Numbered from the stretch's first letter, positions 1 through 6,223 are shown. The stretch is DNA of 9,870 nucleotides from Thermoplasmata archaeon (GCA_003649715.1 QMSS01000046.1:1-9870), one strand, 5' to 3'. Translations and numbers: made by a program. The notes: a model not told the origin generated them from the letters alone.

Positions 1-5
1 ATACC

Positions 6-13
6 ATATAAAA
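6..13 (+). promoter_or_regulatory. TATA box candidate for the small zinc-type gene
   Basis: The octamer ATATAAAA would place a transcript start near 35 by the usual archaeal 25-30 nt spacing, leaving a leader of about 33 nt that includes the ribosome site before the ATG at 68. A second TATA-like octamer (TATAAATA, 41-48) is too close to the ATG unless the mRNA is leaderless. This is motif-only evidence. Confidence 0.35.
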
Positions 14-67
14 GGGTGGGATAAATATTATAAAGACCAGTATAAATAAAGTAGTTTTTGAGGAGAA

Positions 68-286
68 ATGACTGAAAGAAATATAAAAACACGTTTGGTT
101 AAAAAAACATCTAGATTTACAAGGGTTTGTACCAACTGTAACGCTGAAATCCCTCCAGGGGAGATATATCATCAGGAGGAGGGGGTAACAGAACATCTTC
201 ATTCATTGATTGCAAGACAGTTCTGTAACAAATGCTATGCAAAGTATGGGGAACGTATCCTACTATCAGGCAAAAAAATAATGTAG
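68..286 (+). CDS. Small four-cysteine (zinc-knuckle type) protein, unknown function
   Basis: This 72-residue protein has two CxxC pairs, C21/C24 (VCTNC) and C53/C56 (FCNKC), separated by 28 residues. That pattern suits a single zinc site of the zinc-ribbon or treble-clef type, with H35, H43 and H45 between the pairs as possible extra ligands. The N-terminus is strongly basic (K and R at residues 4-19), which would suit nucleic-acid binding; that is inference. There is no signal peptide or membrane segment. The ATG follows GAGGAG (60-65) at an unusually short 2-nt spacing. The next gene on the same strand is tRNA-Leu, apparently with its own promoter, so this may be a single-gene transcript. 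I do not recognise a named family. Confidence 0.75.
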   Translation: MTERNIKTRLVKKTSRFTRVCTNCNAEIPPGEIYHQEEGVTEHLHSLIARQFCNKCYAKYGERILLSGKKIM

Positions 287-304
287 AAAAAGAGAGAAAT
301 ACAA

Positions 305-321
305 TTTTTGGAAAGATTTTT
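305..321 (+). terminator. Oligo-T terminator candidate after the zinc-type gene
   Basis: Two T5 runs (305-309 and 317-321) lie 19-35 nt beyond the stop codon. Archaeal transcription often ends at such runs without a hairpin. The runs are short, so support is weak. Confidence 0.3.
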
Positions 322-331
322 GAGTGATGGG

Positions 332-339
332 TATATTTA
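332..339 (+). promoter_or_regulatory. TATA box candidate for tRNA-Leu
   Basis: TATATTTA lies 36-43 nt upstream of the mature tRNA 5' end. It predicts a start near 362-365 and a leader of about 10 nt for RNase P to remove. Confidence 0.4.
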
Positions 340-374
340 GATATCATCAAAACAAATATTGGTTCCTCAAAATT

Positions 375-459
375 GCAGGGGTACCCGAGCCTGGTCTAAG
401 GGGCAGGGCTTAGGACCCTGTGACGTAGGTCTTCGAGCGTTCAAATCGCTCCCCCTGCA
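375..459 (+). tRNA. tRNA-Leu, anticodon UAG
   Basis: A class II tRNA folds cleanly. The acceptor stem is GCAGGGG (375-381) with CCCCTGC (452-458), followed by discriminator A459. The anticodon stem is CAGGG (404-408) with CCCTG (416-420), around loop CTTAGGA with anticodon TAG at 411-413. The long variable arm typical of leucine tRNAs spans about 421-434. The T arm is GAGCG/CGCTC around TTCAAAT (435-451). The gene has no intron and no encoded CCA. It decodes CUA and, by wobble, other CUN leucine codons. The next gene is a UPF0200 protein starting 115 nt later. Confidence 0.97.
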
Positions 460-574
460 TTAAAAAATCGTATAACATTCGAGAAAGCATATTATCTATA
501 GAATTTGATTCTTTTGCGGGGAGGAAAAGGCATCTACAGGGGAAAGGTTTCAATAGAGGAAAGAGGAAAAAACT

Positions 575-1117
575 ATGAAGGTGATAGCATTCACAGGCAT
601 GCCATGCTCAGGCAAAACCGAGGCAGTAAAGGTTGCAAAAAAAATGGGTATACCCATAGTTAGGATGGGAGATGCTGTATGGAAAGAGGTAAAGAACAGA
701 GGGTTAGAATTAAACGACAAGAATGTGGGGTTTATAGCTGATAAGATGCGAAAGGAACATGGAAATGATATATGGGCTCGTAGAACATTAGAAGAGATCA
801 GATCATTAAAGAAAAAGGATTGCATAATCATAGATGGCATACGTAATGTTGAAGAAGTAGATGTCCTCAAAAAAGAGCTAGGGGGGGACTTCATCCTTAT
901 AGCTATCGATGCATCTCCTGAAACACGGTGGAGAAGAGCACAACGCCGTGGGAGAAAAGATGACAGCAAAAACCTGAAGGATATATTGGAACGAGATAGA
1001 AGAGAGTTACGATGGGGGCTGGGCGCTGTTATTGCATCCGCTGACATAGTGATCTCAAATGAGGGAAGCATCAGAGGATTTCGACAAAATGTTGAAGAAA
1101 TTTTAAAAAAGATATAA
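575..1117 (+). CDS. UPF0200 family P-loop nucleotide-kinase-like protein
   Basis: This 180-residue cytoplasmic protein has a P-loop at residues 8-15 (GMPCSGKT) and resembles dephospho-CoA or nucleoside-monophosphate kinases. It shows the DGIR motif typical of the archaeal UPF0200 group (87-90), a strand ending IDAS (111-114), an arginine-rich lid-like stretch (118-128, RWRRAQRRGRK) and ADIVISNEGS near 156-165. Family resemblance to dephospho-CoA kinase is old annotation; the archaeal GTP-dependent dephospho-CoA kinase is a different family, so the substrate here is unknown. Length matches the family (about 180). The ATG is preceded by GAGG (563-566) with 8-nt spacing. The purS gene follows after a 110-nt gap; a joint transcript is possible but not shown. 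Confidence 0.88.
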   Translation: MKVIAFTGMPCSGKTEAVKVAKKMGIPIVRMGDAVWKEVKNRGLELNDKNVGFIADKMRKEHGNDIWARRTLEEIRSLKKKDCIIIDGIRNVEEVDVLKKELGGDFILIAIDASPETRWRRAQRRGRKDDSKNLKDILERDRRELRWGLGAVIASADIVISNEGSIRGFRQNVEEILKKI

Positions 1118-1227
1118 AAAAGAAAAATTTGTGGATTCCATAAAAACGATAGATTAATCAACACATTTTCTGATTCAACAGGACAAAAAGGGGGTTGCCA
1201 TATCCAAAATCCAGGGGTTTTTATAAA

Positions 1228-1497
1228 ATGTTTGAGGTACAAATAAAAATTGGATTAAAAAAAGGCATATCAGATCCAGAGGGGGCAAACACTCTAAAGG
1301 CACTGCATTTACTTGGTTTTAACACAGTAAAGGAGGTAAAAACAATTAGAATAATTGATCTCATAATAGATGAAAAAAACAGAGACACTGTGAAAAAAAA
1401 AGTGGATGAAATGTGTCAGCGTCTACTTACAAACCCAGTGATACATACATATGAGATAAACTTCAAAGAACAACAGGATAAAGGCAAAATGATTTAG
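1228..1497 (+). CDS. purS: Phosphoribosylformylglycinamidine (FGAM) synthase subunit PurS
   Basis: This 89-residue protein is the small structural subunit that joins PurQ and PurL in FGAM synthase, the fourth step of purine synthesis. It shows the PurS signature: an N-terminal strand (FEVQIKIGLKKG), then ISDPEG, a helix ending LHLLGF (26-31), and the C-terminal LLTNPVIHTYEI. Length fits the family (about 80-90). I chose ATG 1228 because the family starts at this point (MFEV) and AGGGG (1213-1217) lies 10 nt upstream. An in-frame TTG at 1195 would add 11 residues without family support, and its G-run touches the start codon. purL follows after 92 nt, so the two are probably cotranscribed; purQ is absent from this cluster. 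Confidence 0.93.
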   Translation: MFEVQIKIGLKKGISDPEGANTLKALHLLGFNTVKEVKTIRIIDLIIDEKNRDTVKKKVDEMCQRLLTNPVIHTYEINFKEQQDKGKMI

Positions 1498-1501
1498 ATA
1501 A

Positions 1502-1517
1502 AACCCAGAGAAGGGTT
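1502..1517 (+). other. Short hairpin in the purS-purL gap
   Basis: AACCC (1502-1506) can pair with GGGTT (1513-1517) around a 6-nt loop, four bases after the purS stop. A second weaker CCC/GGG pairing sits at 1559-1570 just ahead of the purL ribosome site. They may affect purL translation or mRNA processing, but such short pairings can arise by chance. Confidence 0.25.
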
Positions 1518-1577
1518 GGAATAAGATGAGCATGAGATAAATTAACTAATGTCTAATACCCTGCTATGGGATAAAAT

Positions 1578-1584
1578 AGGAGGT
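1578..1584 (+). promoter_or_regulatory. Strong Shine-Dalgarno site that fixes the TTG start of purL
   Basis: AGGAGGT is followed after 5 nt by TTG at 1590, in the purL frame. An ATG at 1586 lies inside the spacer but is in another frame and too close to the site, so TTG is the likely start codon. Confidence 0.8.
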
Positions 1585-1589
1585 CATGG

Positions 1590-3962
1590 TTGAAATTGGA
1601 TTTAGAAAAATTGTTTCTTAAAAAAGATGTATCCTTCGATCTATATGAGATAGATGTTTTCTCGGCGGATGACCAACAGCTACAGCAGATCAGTGACAGA
1701 ATGGGTTTGGCTCTTTCAATTGACGAAATGATACGTATTAAAAAATATTTTCAGGATAAAAATCGGTTGCCAACAGATGTGGAACTGCAGGCTCTTGGAC
1801 AAGCCTGGTCTGAACACTGCTGCTATAAGTCATCAAAGATTCCTCTGCAGAAACATGTCTATGGTATAGAGGAGGATAAAATTGTTGCTCGTGAAGATGC
1901 TGGTGTTATAGAATTTGATAAGGATCACTATTATGTCGCAGCATTGGAGTCACATAATCATCCATCTGCTATTGAACCATATGGTGGAGCAGCCACTGGC
2001 ATAGGCGGGATCGTTAGAGATGTAGTCTGTATGGGAGCACAACCAATTGCATTTGTTGATCCTTTGTTTTTTGGACCATTAGACACACCCTTTGAAAATC
2101 TACCAAAAGGAGTGAAACACCCTAGGTTTTTGTTTAAAGGCGTAGTAGATGGGATACGAGACTATGGAAACCGGATTGGCATCCCAACAGTCTGCGGCCA
2201 GGTGTATTTCCACAAGGGGTATGTGGGTAATTGTCTCGTCAACGTAGGCTGTATAGGTATTCTCAAGAAAAAAATGCTTATCCACAGTAGAGCAAAATCA
2301 GTAGGAGATGTATATGTATATGTTGGCGGTAAGACAGGACGCGATGGTATTCATGGTGTCACATTTGCATCATCAGAGCTTACAGATGAAAGCGAGGAAA
2401 GCAGCAGATCAGCAGTGCAAGTTGGTGATCCTATCACCAAAGAACCATTGATACATGCGACATTAGAATGTAATGAAAAAGGATTGCTGGAGGGGCTGAA
2501 AGATTTCGGCGGCGGCGGTCTTTCATGTGTATGCGGGGAGCTTGCATATGCTGCAGGTTTTGGAGCAGAGATCCATCTCGATAATGTTCCTCTGAAGGAA
2601 AGTGAGATGTCTCCATGGGAAATCTGGGTTTCAGAGAGCCAAGAACGTATGATGTTCCTTGTGAAACCTGATAACATCAAGAAGGTTCTTCACATATGCA
2701 GACAATGGGATGTCACAGCAGTACCCATCGGTAGAGTAATAGACAAAAGTGTAATACGTGTTTTTTACAAAGGCATCAAGGTCTTAGAGATGGATCTAGA
2801 TTTTTTAACCGGGGGACCAGTCTATGACTCATGCATCCGTCCATTCACCCTACCATTACATCCTGAGGAAAAAGAAGGATACTCTTTTAATCAACCTGAG
2901 GACCTAAATGAGATGCTAAAAAAACTACTATCCTCTCCAAACATTGCATCTAAGGAATGGGTTGTACGGCAATATGATCATGAGGTTCGTGGAAATACAA
3001 TCATCAAACCCCTTCAGGGTGTACTTGGTTTTGAAACACATGGTGACGCAGCAGTGTTAAAACCACTTGAGGACTCTTACAGGGGAATAGCTATTACTGC
3101 AGATGTCAACCCCCGTTTTATGGAACGAAACCCATATTGGGGTGCATGTTCTGCTGTTGATGAGGTATGTCGTAACCTTGTCTCTGTAGGATCAAAGCCA
3201 GATGCGCTCCTGGACTGCTTAAACTTTGGAAATCCTGAAAAACCAGAGCGTATGGGAGAGTTTTATGAGGCATGTAGAGGACTAGGCGACATGGCAAAAA
3301 CCCTTCATTTACCATTTATGTCTGGAAATGTAAGTTTTTACAATGAATCTATTCAGTCAGCTGTTCCACCTACGCCGCAGCTCATGGGAATAGGAATAGT
3401 AGAGGATATAAGAAAATGCATCACATCATATATCAAAAAAGCAGGGAATCCTCTGTACATGGTTGGAAGAAAAACTCTCAAAGAGATGGGGGGATCTGAG
3501 TATTATAGCCTACTTGGCCTAAAAAATGGAAGAGTTCCAAGAACCAATGCTGCATTTCTAAAAAAATGTATAGATAATGTATCTCTTGCAATAAAAAGAG
3601 GATATGTTGCCTCCTGCCATGATGTAAGCGAGGGGGGAATCGGAGTATGTTTATCAGAAATGACAATCGGTGGAGACATTGGTGCTGCTGTAGACATATC
3701 GAAAACATCAGAAGATTCTGATTTAAGAAGTGATTTTAAACTGTTTTCAGAGACTAATACTAGGTGGATCATAGAAATAAAAAAAGAGAAACAAAAAGAT
3801 TTTGAGGAATTGATGCTGAAAAAAAGAATGTTTTTCATAAAAATTGGTGAAACAGGAAAAAACAGGCTTGTGGTTACAGATAAAAATGAGACGGTTGTTG
3901 ACCTTAAACTATCTGTGTTAAGAGAACATTGGAGGAATACAATTTGGAATATAATGGGATAA
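1590..3962 (+). CDS. purL: FGAM synthase subunit PurL (small-type synthetase subunit)
   Basis: This 790-residue enzyme uses ATP and PurQ-derived ammonia to convert formylglycinamide ribotide (FGAR) to FGAM. Two AIRS-like halves are visible. The first has the catalytic-histidine motif WSEHC (H76), ESHNHPSAIEPYGGAATG (from 120) and DFGGGG (305-310). The second has ITADVNPRF, LDCLNFGNPEKPE, SGNVSFYNES and CHDVSEGGIG (676-685). No glutaminase domain is present, unlike the ~1300-residue bacterial/eukaryotic fusion, so separate PurS and PurQ partners are required. It is longer than compact bacterial PurL (about 600-750), with about 40 extra residues ahead of the catalytic His compared with Thermotoga PurL as I recall it. 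Translation starts at TTG. A T7 run follows the stop codon. Confidence 0.97.
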   Translation: MKLDLEKLFLKKDVSFDLYEIDVFSADDQQLQQISDRMGLALSIDEMIRIKKYFQDKNRLPTDVELQALGQAWSEHCCYKSSKIPLQKHVYGIEEDKIVAREDAGVIEFDKDHYYVAALESHNHPSAIEPYGGAATGIGGIVRDVVCMGAQPIAFVDPLFFGPLDTPFENLPKGVKHPRFLFKGVVDGIRDYGNRIGIPTVCGQVYFHKGYVGNCLVNVGCIGILKKKMLIHSRAKSVGDVYVYVGGKTGRDGIHGVTFASSELTDESEESSRSAVQVGDPITKEPLIHATLECNEKGLLEGLKDFGGGGLSCVCGELAYAAGFGAEIHLDNVPLKESEMSPWEIWVSESQERMMFLVKPDNIKKVLHICRQWDVTAVPIGRVIDKSVIRVFYKGIKVLEMDLDFLTGGPVYDSCIRPFTLPLHPEEKEGYSFNQPEDLNEMLKKLLSSPNIASKEWVVRQYDHEVRGNTIIKPLQGVLGFETHGDAAVLKPLEDSYRGIAITADVNPRFMERNPYWGACSAVDEVCRNLVSVGSKPDALLDCLNFGNPEKPERMGEFYEACRGLGDMAKTLHLPFMSGNVSFYNESIQSAVPPTPQLMGIGIVEDIRKCITSYIKKAGNPLYMVGRKTLKEMGGSEYYSLLGLKNGRVPRTNAAFLKKCIDNVSLAIKRGYVASCHDVSEGGIGVCLSEMTIGGDIGAAVDISKTSEDSDLRSDFKLFSETNTRWIIEIKKEKQKDFEELMLKKRMFFIKIGETGKNRLVVTDKNETVVDLKLSVLREHWRNTIWNIMG

Positions 3963-3970
3963 CCACCATG

Positions 3971-3977
3971 TTTTTTT
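3971..3977 (+). terminator. Oligo-T terminator after purL
   Basis: A T7 run begins 9 nt after the purL stop. It is flanked by CATG on the left (3967-3970) and a second CATG about 15 nt to its right, which allows a small 4-bp stem. It fits an archaeal oligo-T terminator. Confidence 0.55.
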
Positions 3978-4029
3978 ATCACAACATGCTGATTCAGGAT
4001 AGATGTTAATATATTTTTGGATAAAAAAC

Positions 4030-4037
4030 ATTTAAAT
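4030..4037 (+). promoter_or_regulatory. TATA box for the C/D box sRNA
   Basis: ATTTAAAT follows the purine-rich stretch GGATAAAAAA, a BRE-like context. It is centred about 26 nt upstream of 4060, which is where a C/D sRNA whose box C is at 4066 would be expected to start. An independent promoter agrees with the terminator directly after purL. Confidence 0.55.
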
Positions 4038-4065
4038 CAGGGCACATATATTTCTTTTATCATAG

Positions 4066-4131
4066 GTGATGAACGAACCTTTGCTGAACCACTCCTGATT
4101 CTGTGGTTATGATGAGGATCTTGAGTGCTGA
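4066..4131 (+). ncRNA. C/D box sRNA, predicted guide for C34 2'-O-methylation of tRNA-Leu(CAA)
   Basis: All four boxes are exact and in order: C GTGATGA (4066-4072), D' CTGA (4084-4087), C' ATGATGA (4109-4115) and D CTGA (4128-4131). Guides are 11 nt (4073-4083) and 12 nt (4116-4127), the usual archaeal length. The D guide GGATCTTGAGTG can pair over 11 bases with an anticodon arm reading GGACTCAAGATCC, as in many tRNA-Leu(CAA). The fifth base before box D (G4123) then faces wobble C34. The D'-C' spacer forms a K-turn stem, ACCAC (4088-4092) with GTGGT (4103-4107). It would work with L7Ae, Nop5 and fibrillarin. The mature RNA probably extends a few nt beyond both ends. The box call is direct; the target is inference, since that tRNA is not in this window. 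No terminal stem is evident. Confidence 0.85.
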
Positions 4132-4191
4132 AAAAATAGGAAAATAGCAATGGAGGAAAAATAAAATTCAAAGATAGGATTATCTTGAGTG
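4118..4191 (+). repeat. Direct repeat of the D-guide core
   Basis: The 10-mer ATCTTGAGTG occurs at 4118-4127, inside the sRNA guide next to box D, and again at 4182-4191, offset by 64 nt. The second copy is preceded by ATAGGATT and followed by GATA where C'-like and D boxes would be expected. It therefore looks like a decayed partial copy or a coincidence, not a second working guide. Confidence 0.45.
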
Positions 4192-4252
4192 GATAGATAA
4201 AAAACTCTTTTCTATACGGGTTTTATAAGCATATGAAGATATCTTTTTTATG

Positions 4253-4270
4253 AAAAAAACATGTTTTTTT
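4253..4270. terminator. Perfect palindrome with T7 on both strands, likely bidirectional terminator
   Basis: AAAAAAACATGTTTTTTT is an 18-bp perfect palindrome, 10 nt past the stop of the leftward GAF gene. It gives a T7 run on either strand, so it can end the leftward endoQ-GAF transcript and also stop rightward read-through from the sRNA. It sits between converging transcription units, as expected for such an element. Confidence 0.6.
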
Positions 4271-4279
4271 AACACCCAA

Positions 4280-4732
4280 TTATAGGATATTACTCAGCAT
4301 TTTAGCGGTTTTTTCGAGAAAAATAAGGTCTTTTTTATCAAATGCTTTGAGAAGGTCAGAGTCGATGTCGATCTCCCCTATTATTTTGTTGTTTTTCTTA
4401 ATCGGGACAACGATTTCTGATTTTGTTGAGAGAAAGCAGGATAGGTATCTTTTGTCTTTTGAAACATCTGGTACAACTATGGTTTTTCCAGTTTGTGCCG
4501 CAGCACCGCAGATGCCCTTTCCAATAGGTATGATGTTGTGCTCTGTAGCATTTTTTCCTTTCCAATGGCTTAAAACTAGTTTGTTTCCATGAAGTAGGTA
4601 TATCCCTATCCAGCTGTATTTTTTGAAATTGTTGTATAGGTATTTCACGATTTTTTCTAAAACGGCATCAGGGTCATAAGATTCTAGTATTTTTTGTATT
4701 TCCCTTTCTGCCTTCTCATAGTCTACATTCAT
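4280..4732 (-). CDS. GAF-domain protein resembling free methionine-(R)-sulfoxide reductase
   Basis: This 150-residue protein is a single GAF domain with fRMsr-type landmarks: Y39/W41 in KYSWIGIY, GKGICG with C75, YLSC with C99 ahead of SEIVVP (105-110), and EIDIDS (120-125). In fRMsr the cysteine before SEIV is catalytic and the one in GKGxCG resolves. The third, often variable, cysteine about ten residues after the first is replaced here (TGKT, 81-84). It may reduce free methionine-R-sulfoxide, or be a GAF sensor. There is no second domain. It lies 38 nt downstream of endoQ on the same strand, probably in one transcript. The ribosome site is weak (GAGGT about 13 nt upstream). Confidence 0.82.
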   Translation of the reverse strand: MNVDYEKAEREIQKILESYDPDAVLEKIVKYLYNNFKKYSWIGIYLLHGNKLVLSHWKGKNATEHNIIPIGKGICGAAAQTGKTIVVPDVSKDKRYLSCFLSTKSEIVVPIKKNNKIIGEIDIDSDLLKAFDKKDLIFLEKTAKMLSNIL

Positions 4733-4770
4733 TTTTTGTGTTCAAACCTCAAACCCTCGTTCTTCTTTTT

Positions 4771-6018
4771 TTAATGTGATGTTTGGTAATCAAGAAGTGT
4801 TTTTTGAGTATTTTTTGGTTTTATGACATTGGAAGTGCTGTGTTTTTCTGTGTGTTTTGGTAGTTCGATGATTCCATATTTTCCTCCACCACCTGGTTTG
4901 ATGATGACTTTTTTTTCTCTGAAGGCTTGTATTGCCTCAGTGATTGCAGGTGCTGTGACTTTTGCTATTTCATTGATGTCAACGTCGATTAGGACGTTTA
5001 TCTCGGTGCCGAGGGCGCTGATTAGTTCTTCCCATCTCTTGGAAACTGTTTGTGTGAAGGGCGTGTGTTGTCCAATGGCTTTTGTTATGATCTCAGCTAG
5101 TGGTATGAGATGGATATATGGGGGTCTATGTGGGGGATGCTGTGGTTCTTTGAATGTGGCTATTTCGTTGATTCTGTCTTTTACTCCTTTTTTTATTCGC
5201 CCCCCGCAGCTGCATCTCCATCTTCTTCTCTGTGCCTCCTCAAGTGTGTAGTGGGTATAGCATGATATACATGCTGATTCATTGTATTTCCCCTCCTGTG
5301 GTGGCAGTCCAACATTTAGTATAGGCTTGTTACCAGAGGTGCGTAGGATTGCTTTTTTGATCTCATTGAAGGTCGCATCTTTTACTTTGAATCTGTTGAA
5401 TTCTCTTGCAAGTCTTACTGGATGGGGGCTATGACAGTCTGAGTTTGTGAGAAATGTTAGTCTATGTAGTTCTTGTATCTTATCTGCATAGTATGAGTCT
5501 GCGCTAAGACCTAGTTCTACAAAGGATACATAGTCTGAGAGATTTCCATAGCAGTCTTTTAGTGATTCATGATATGCATACATTGATGTCCATGGTGTGA
5601 AGGCATGAGCTGGTCCGATGAGTGCATCTACATCTTTTGCTAGGATGGCTATTTCCTCTCCGGTCATGTTGATGTTGGGTCTGCCATCGGTCTCAAGGTT
5701 TTTAGAGTAGGGTTTTATTTTTTCTTTGAATTCTTCGACAGATGAAAAACTTGGGAAGTATATTAGGTGATGAACCCTGTTTTGGTCTTCAATTTCGGTG
5801 CTAAGTATAAAACGTGTGTTGTTCATCTCAAATGTTCCTTCATCAACAACATTGCAGGTTTTTATTTCCTGCATCCATCCCGTGTGGAGACAGTCCCCGG
5901 TGGCTACAACCTCGATTCCCTTACGTGGAGCTTCTAGGGAGATTGTCTTGATGTTCATCCTATCACTGGTTGCACCTGAGAAACGGGAGTGGATGTGGAG
6001 ATCAGCATTGATGATCAT
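4771..6018 (-). CDS. endoQ: Endonuclease Q (PHP-domain nuclease for deaminated bases)
   Basis: This 415-residue protein matches the TIGR00375/EndoQ family, which nicks DNA 5' of uracil, hypoxanthine, xanthine and AP sites in Thermococcales and other archaea. The N-terminal PHP domain shows metal ligands in ADLHIHSRFSG (H8, H10), GDCLH (41-45), STEIED (E75), VHHLIYF (H83/H84), GPAHAF (H138) and NSDCH (D194, H196). A zinc site follows: C250/C253 (CISC) and C269/C271 (CSC), with CGGRIKKGVKDRI after it. The C-terminal part carries the conserved PGGGGKYG (375-382). Length matches known EndoQ (about 420). The last ~25 residues are hydrophilic and look poorly conserved; no PIP-box is obvious. The ATG start directly precedes the PHP motif. 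It is divergent from gyrB and leads the GAF gene. Confidence 0.92.
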   Translation of the reverse strand: MIINADLHIHSRFSGATSDRMNIKTISLEAPRKGIEVVATGDCLHTGWMQEIKTCNVVDEGTFEMNNTRFILSTEIEDQNRVHHLIYFPSFSSVEEFKEKIKPYSKNLETDGRPNINMTGEEIAILAKDVDALIGPAHAFTPWTSMYAYHESLKDCYGNLSDYVSFVELGLSADSYYADKIQELHRLTFLTNSDCHSPHPVRLAREFNRFKVKDATFNEIKKAILRTSGNKPILNVGLPPQEGKYNESACISCYTHYTLEEAQRRRWRCSCGGRIKKGVKDRINEIATFKEPQHPPHRPPYIHLIPLAEIITKAIGQHTPFTQTVSKRWEELISALGTEINVLIDVDINEIAKVTAPAITEAIQAFREKKVIIKPGGGGKYGIIELPKHTEKHSTSNVIKPKNTQKTLLDYQTSH

Positions 6019-6080
6019 AGAAAAAACTTCCCATACCTCTTTTTTGGGTAATATAGATACAGTGTTTTTAGTGTTTCGGA

Positions 6081-6088
6081 TTTAAATA
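6081..6088 (-). promoter_or_regulatory. TATA box for endoQ-GAF transcript
   Basis: On the minus strand this reads TATTTAAA, predicting a start near 6056 and a leader of about 38 nt before the endoQ ATG. The core TTTAAA is itself palindromic, so orientation rests on the gene position. Confidence 0.45.
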
Positions 6089-6223
6089 CGTAGGTTTTTT
6101 CATGGAAAAATAGGAGATATGCAGAAGGTAATATTTTGATATCCCTGTAAAGAAGAAAATTTCATCTTTAGAGGAAGAGGTCAATCCCATAAAAATATAG
6201 TAACATTTATTAGCCGTTACTCC

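Noticed and set aside
311..351. Possible C/D-like motifs (GTGATGG, and TGATGA on the minus strand) before tRNA-Leu
   Set aside because: No D box at a suitable distance and no matching C'/D' pair on either strand.
1195..1227. N-terminal extension of purS from TTG
   Set aside because: The 11 extra residues do not belong to the family, and the G-run abuts the TTG with no spacing. ATG 1228 has a better-spaced site.
550..1242. 230-codon open frame on the minus strand opposite the UPF0200 gene
   Set aside because: It is the antisense of a clear P-loop protein, has a low-complexity Ser/Phe/Leu composition and matches no family.
3503..3982. 159-codon minus-strand frame opposite the purL 3' end
   Set aside because: It overlaps well-conserved purL coding sequence, including CHDVSEGG, and reads as a serine/phenylalanine-rich shadow.
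4347..4592. 81-codon plus-strand frame opposite the GAF gene
   Set aside because: The minus-strand frame has the GAF/fRMsr motifs; the plus-strand frame is hydrophobic antisense.
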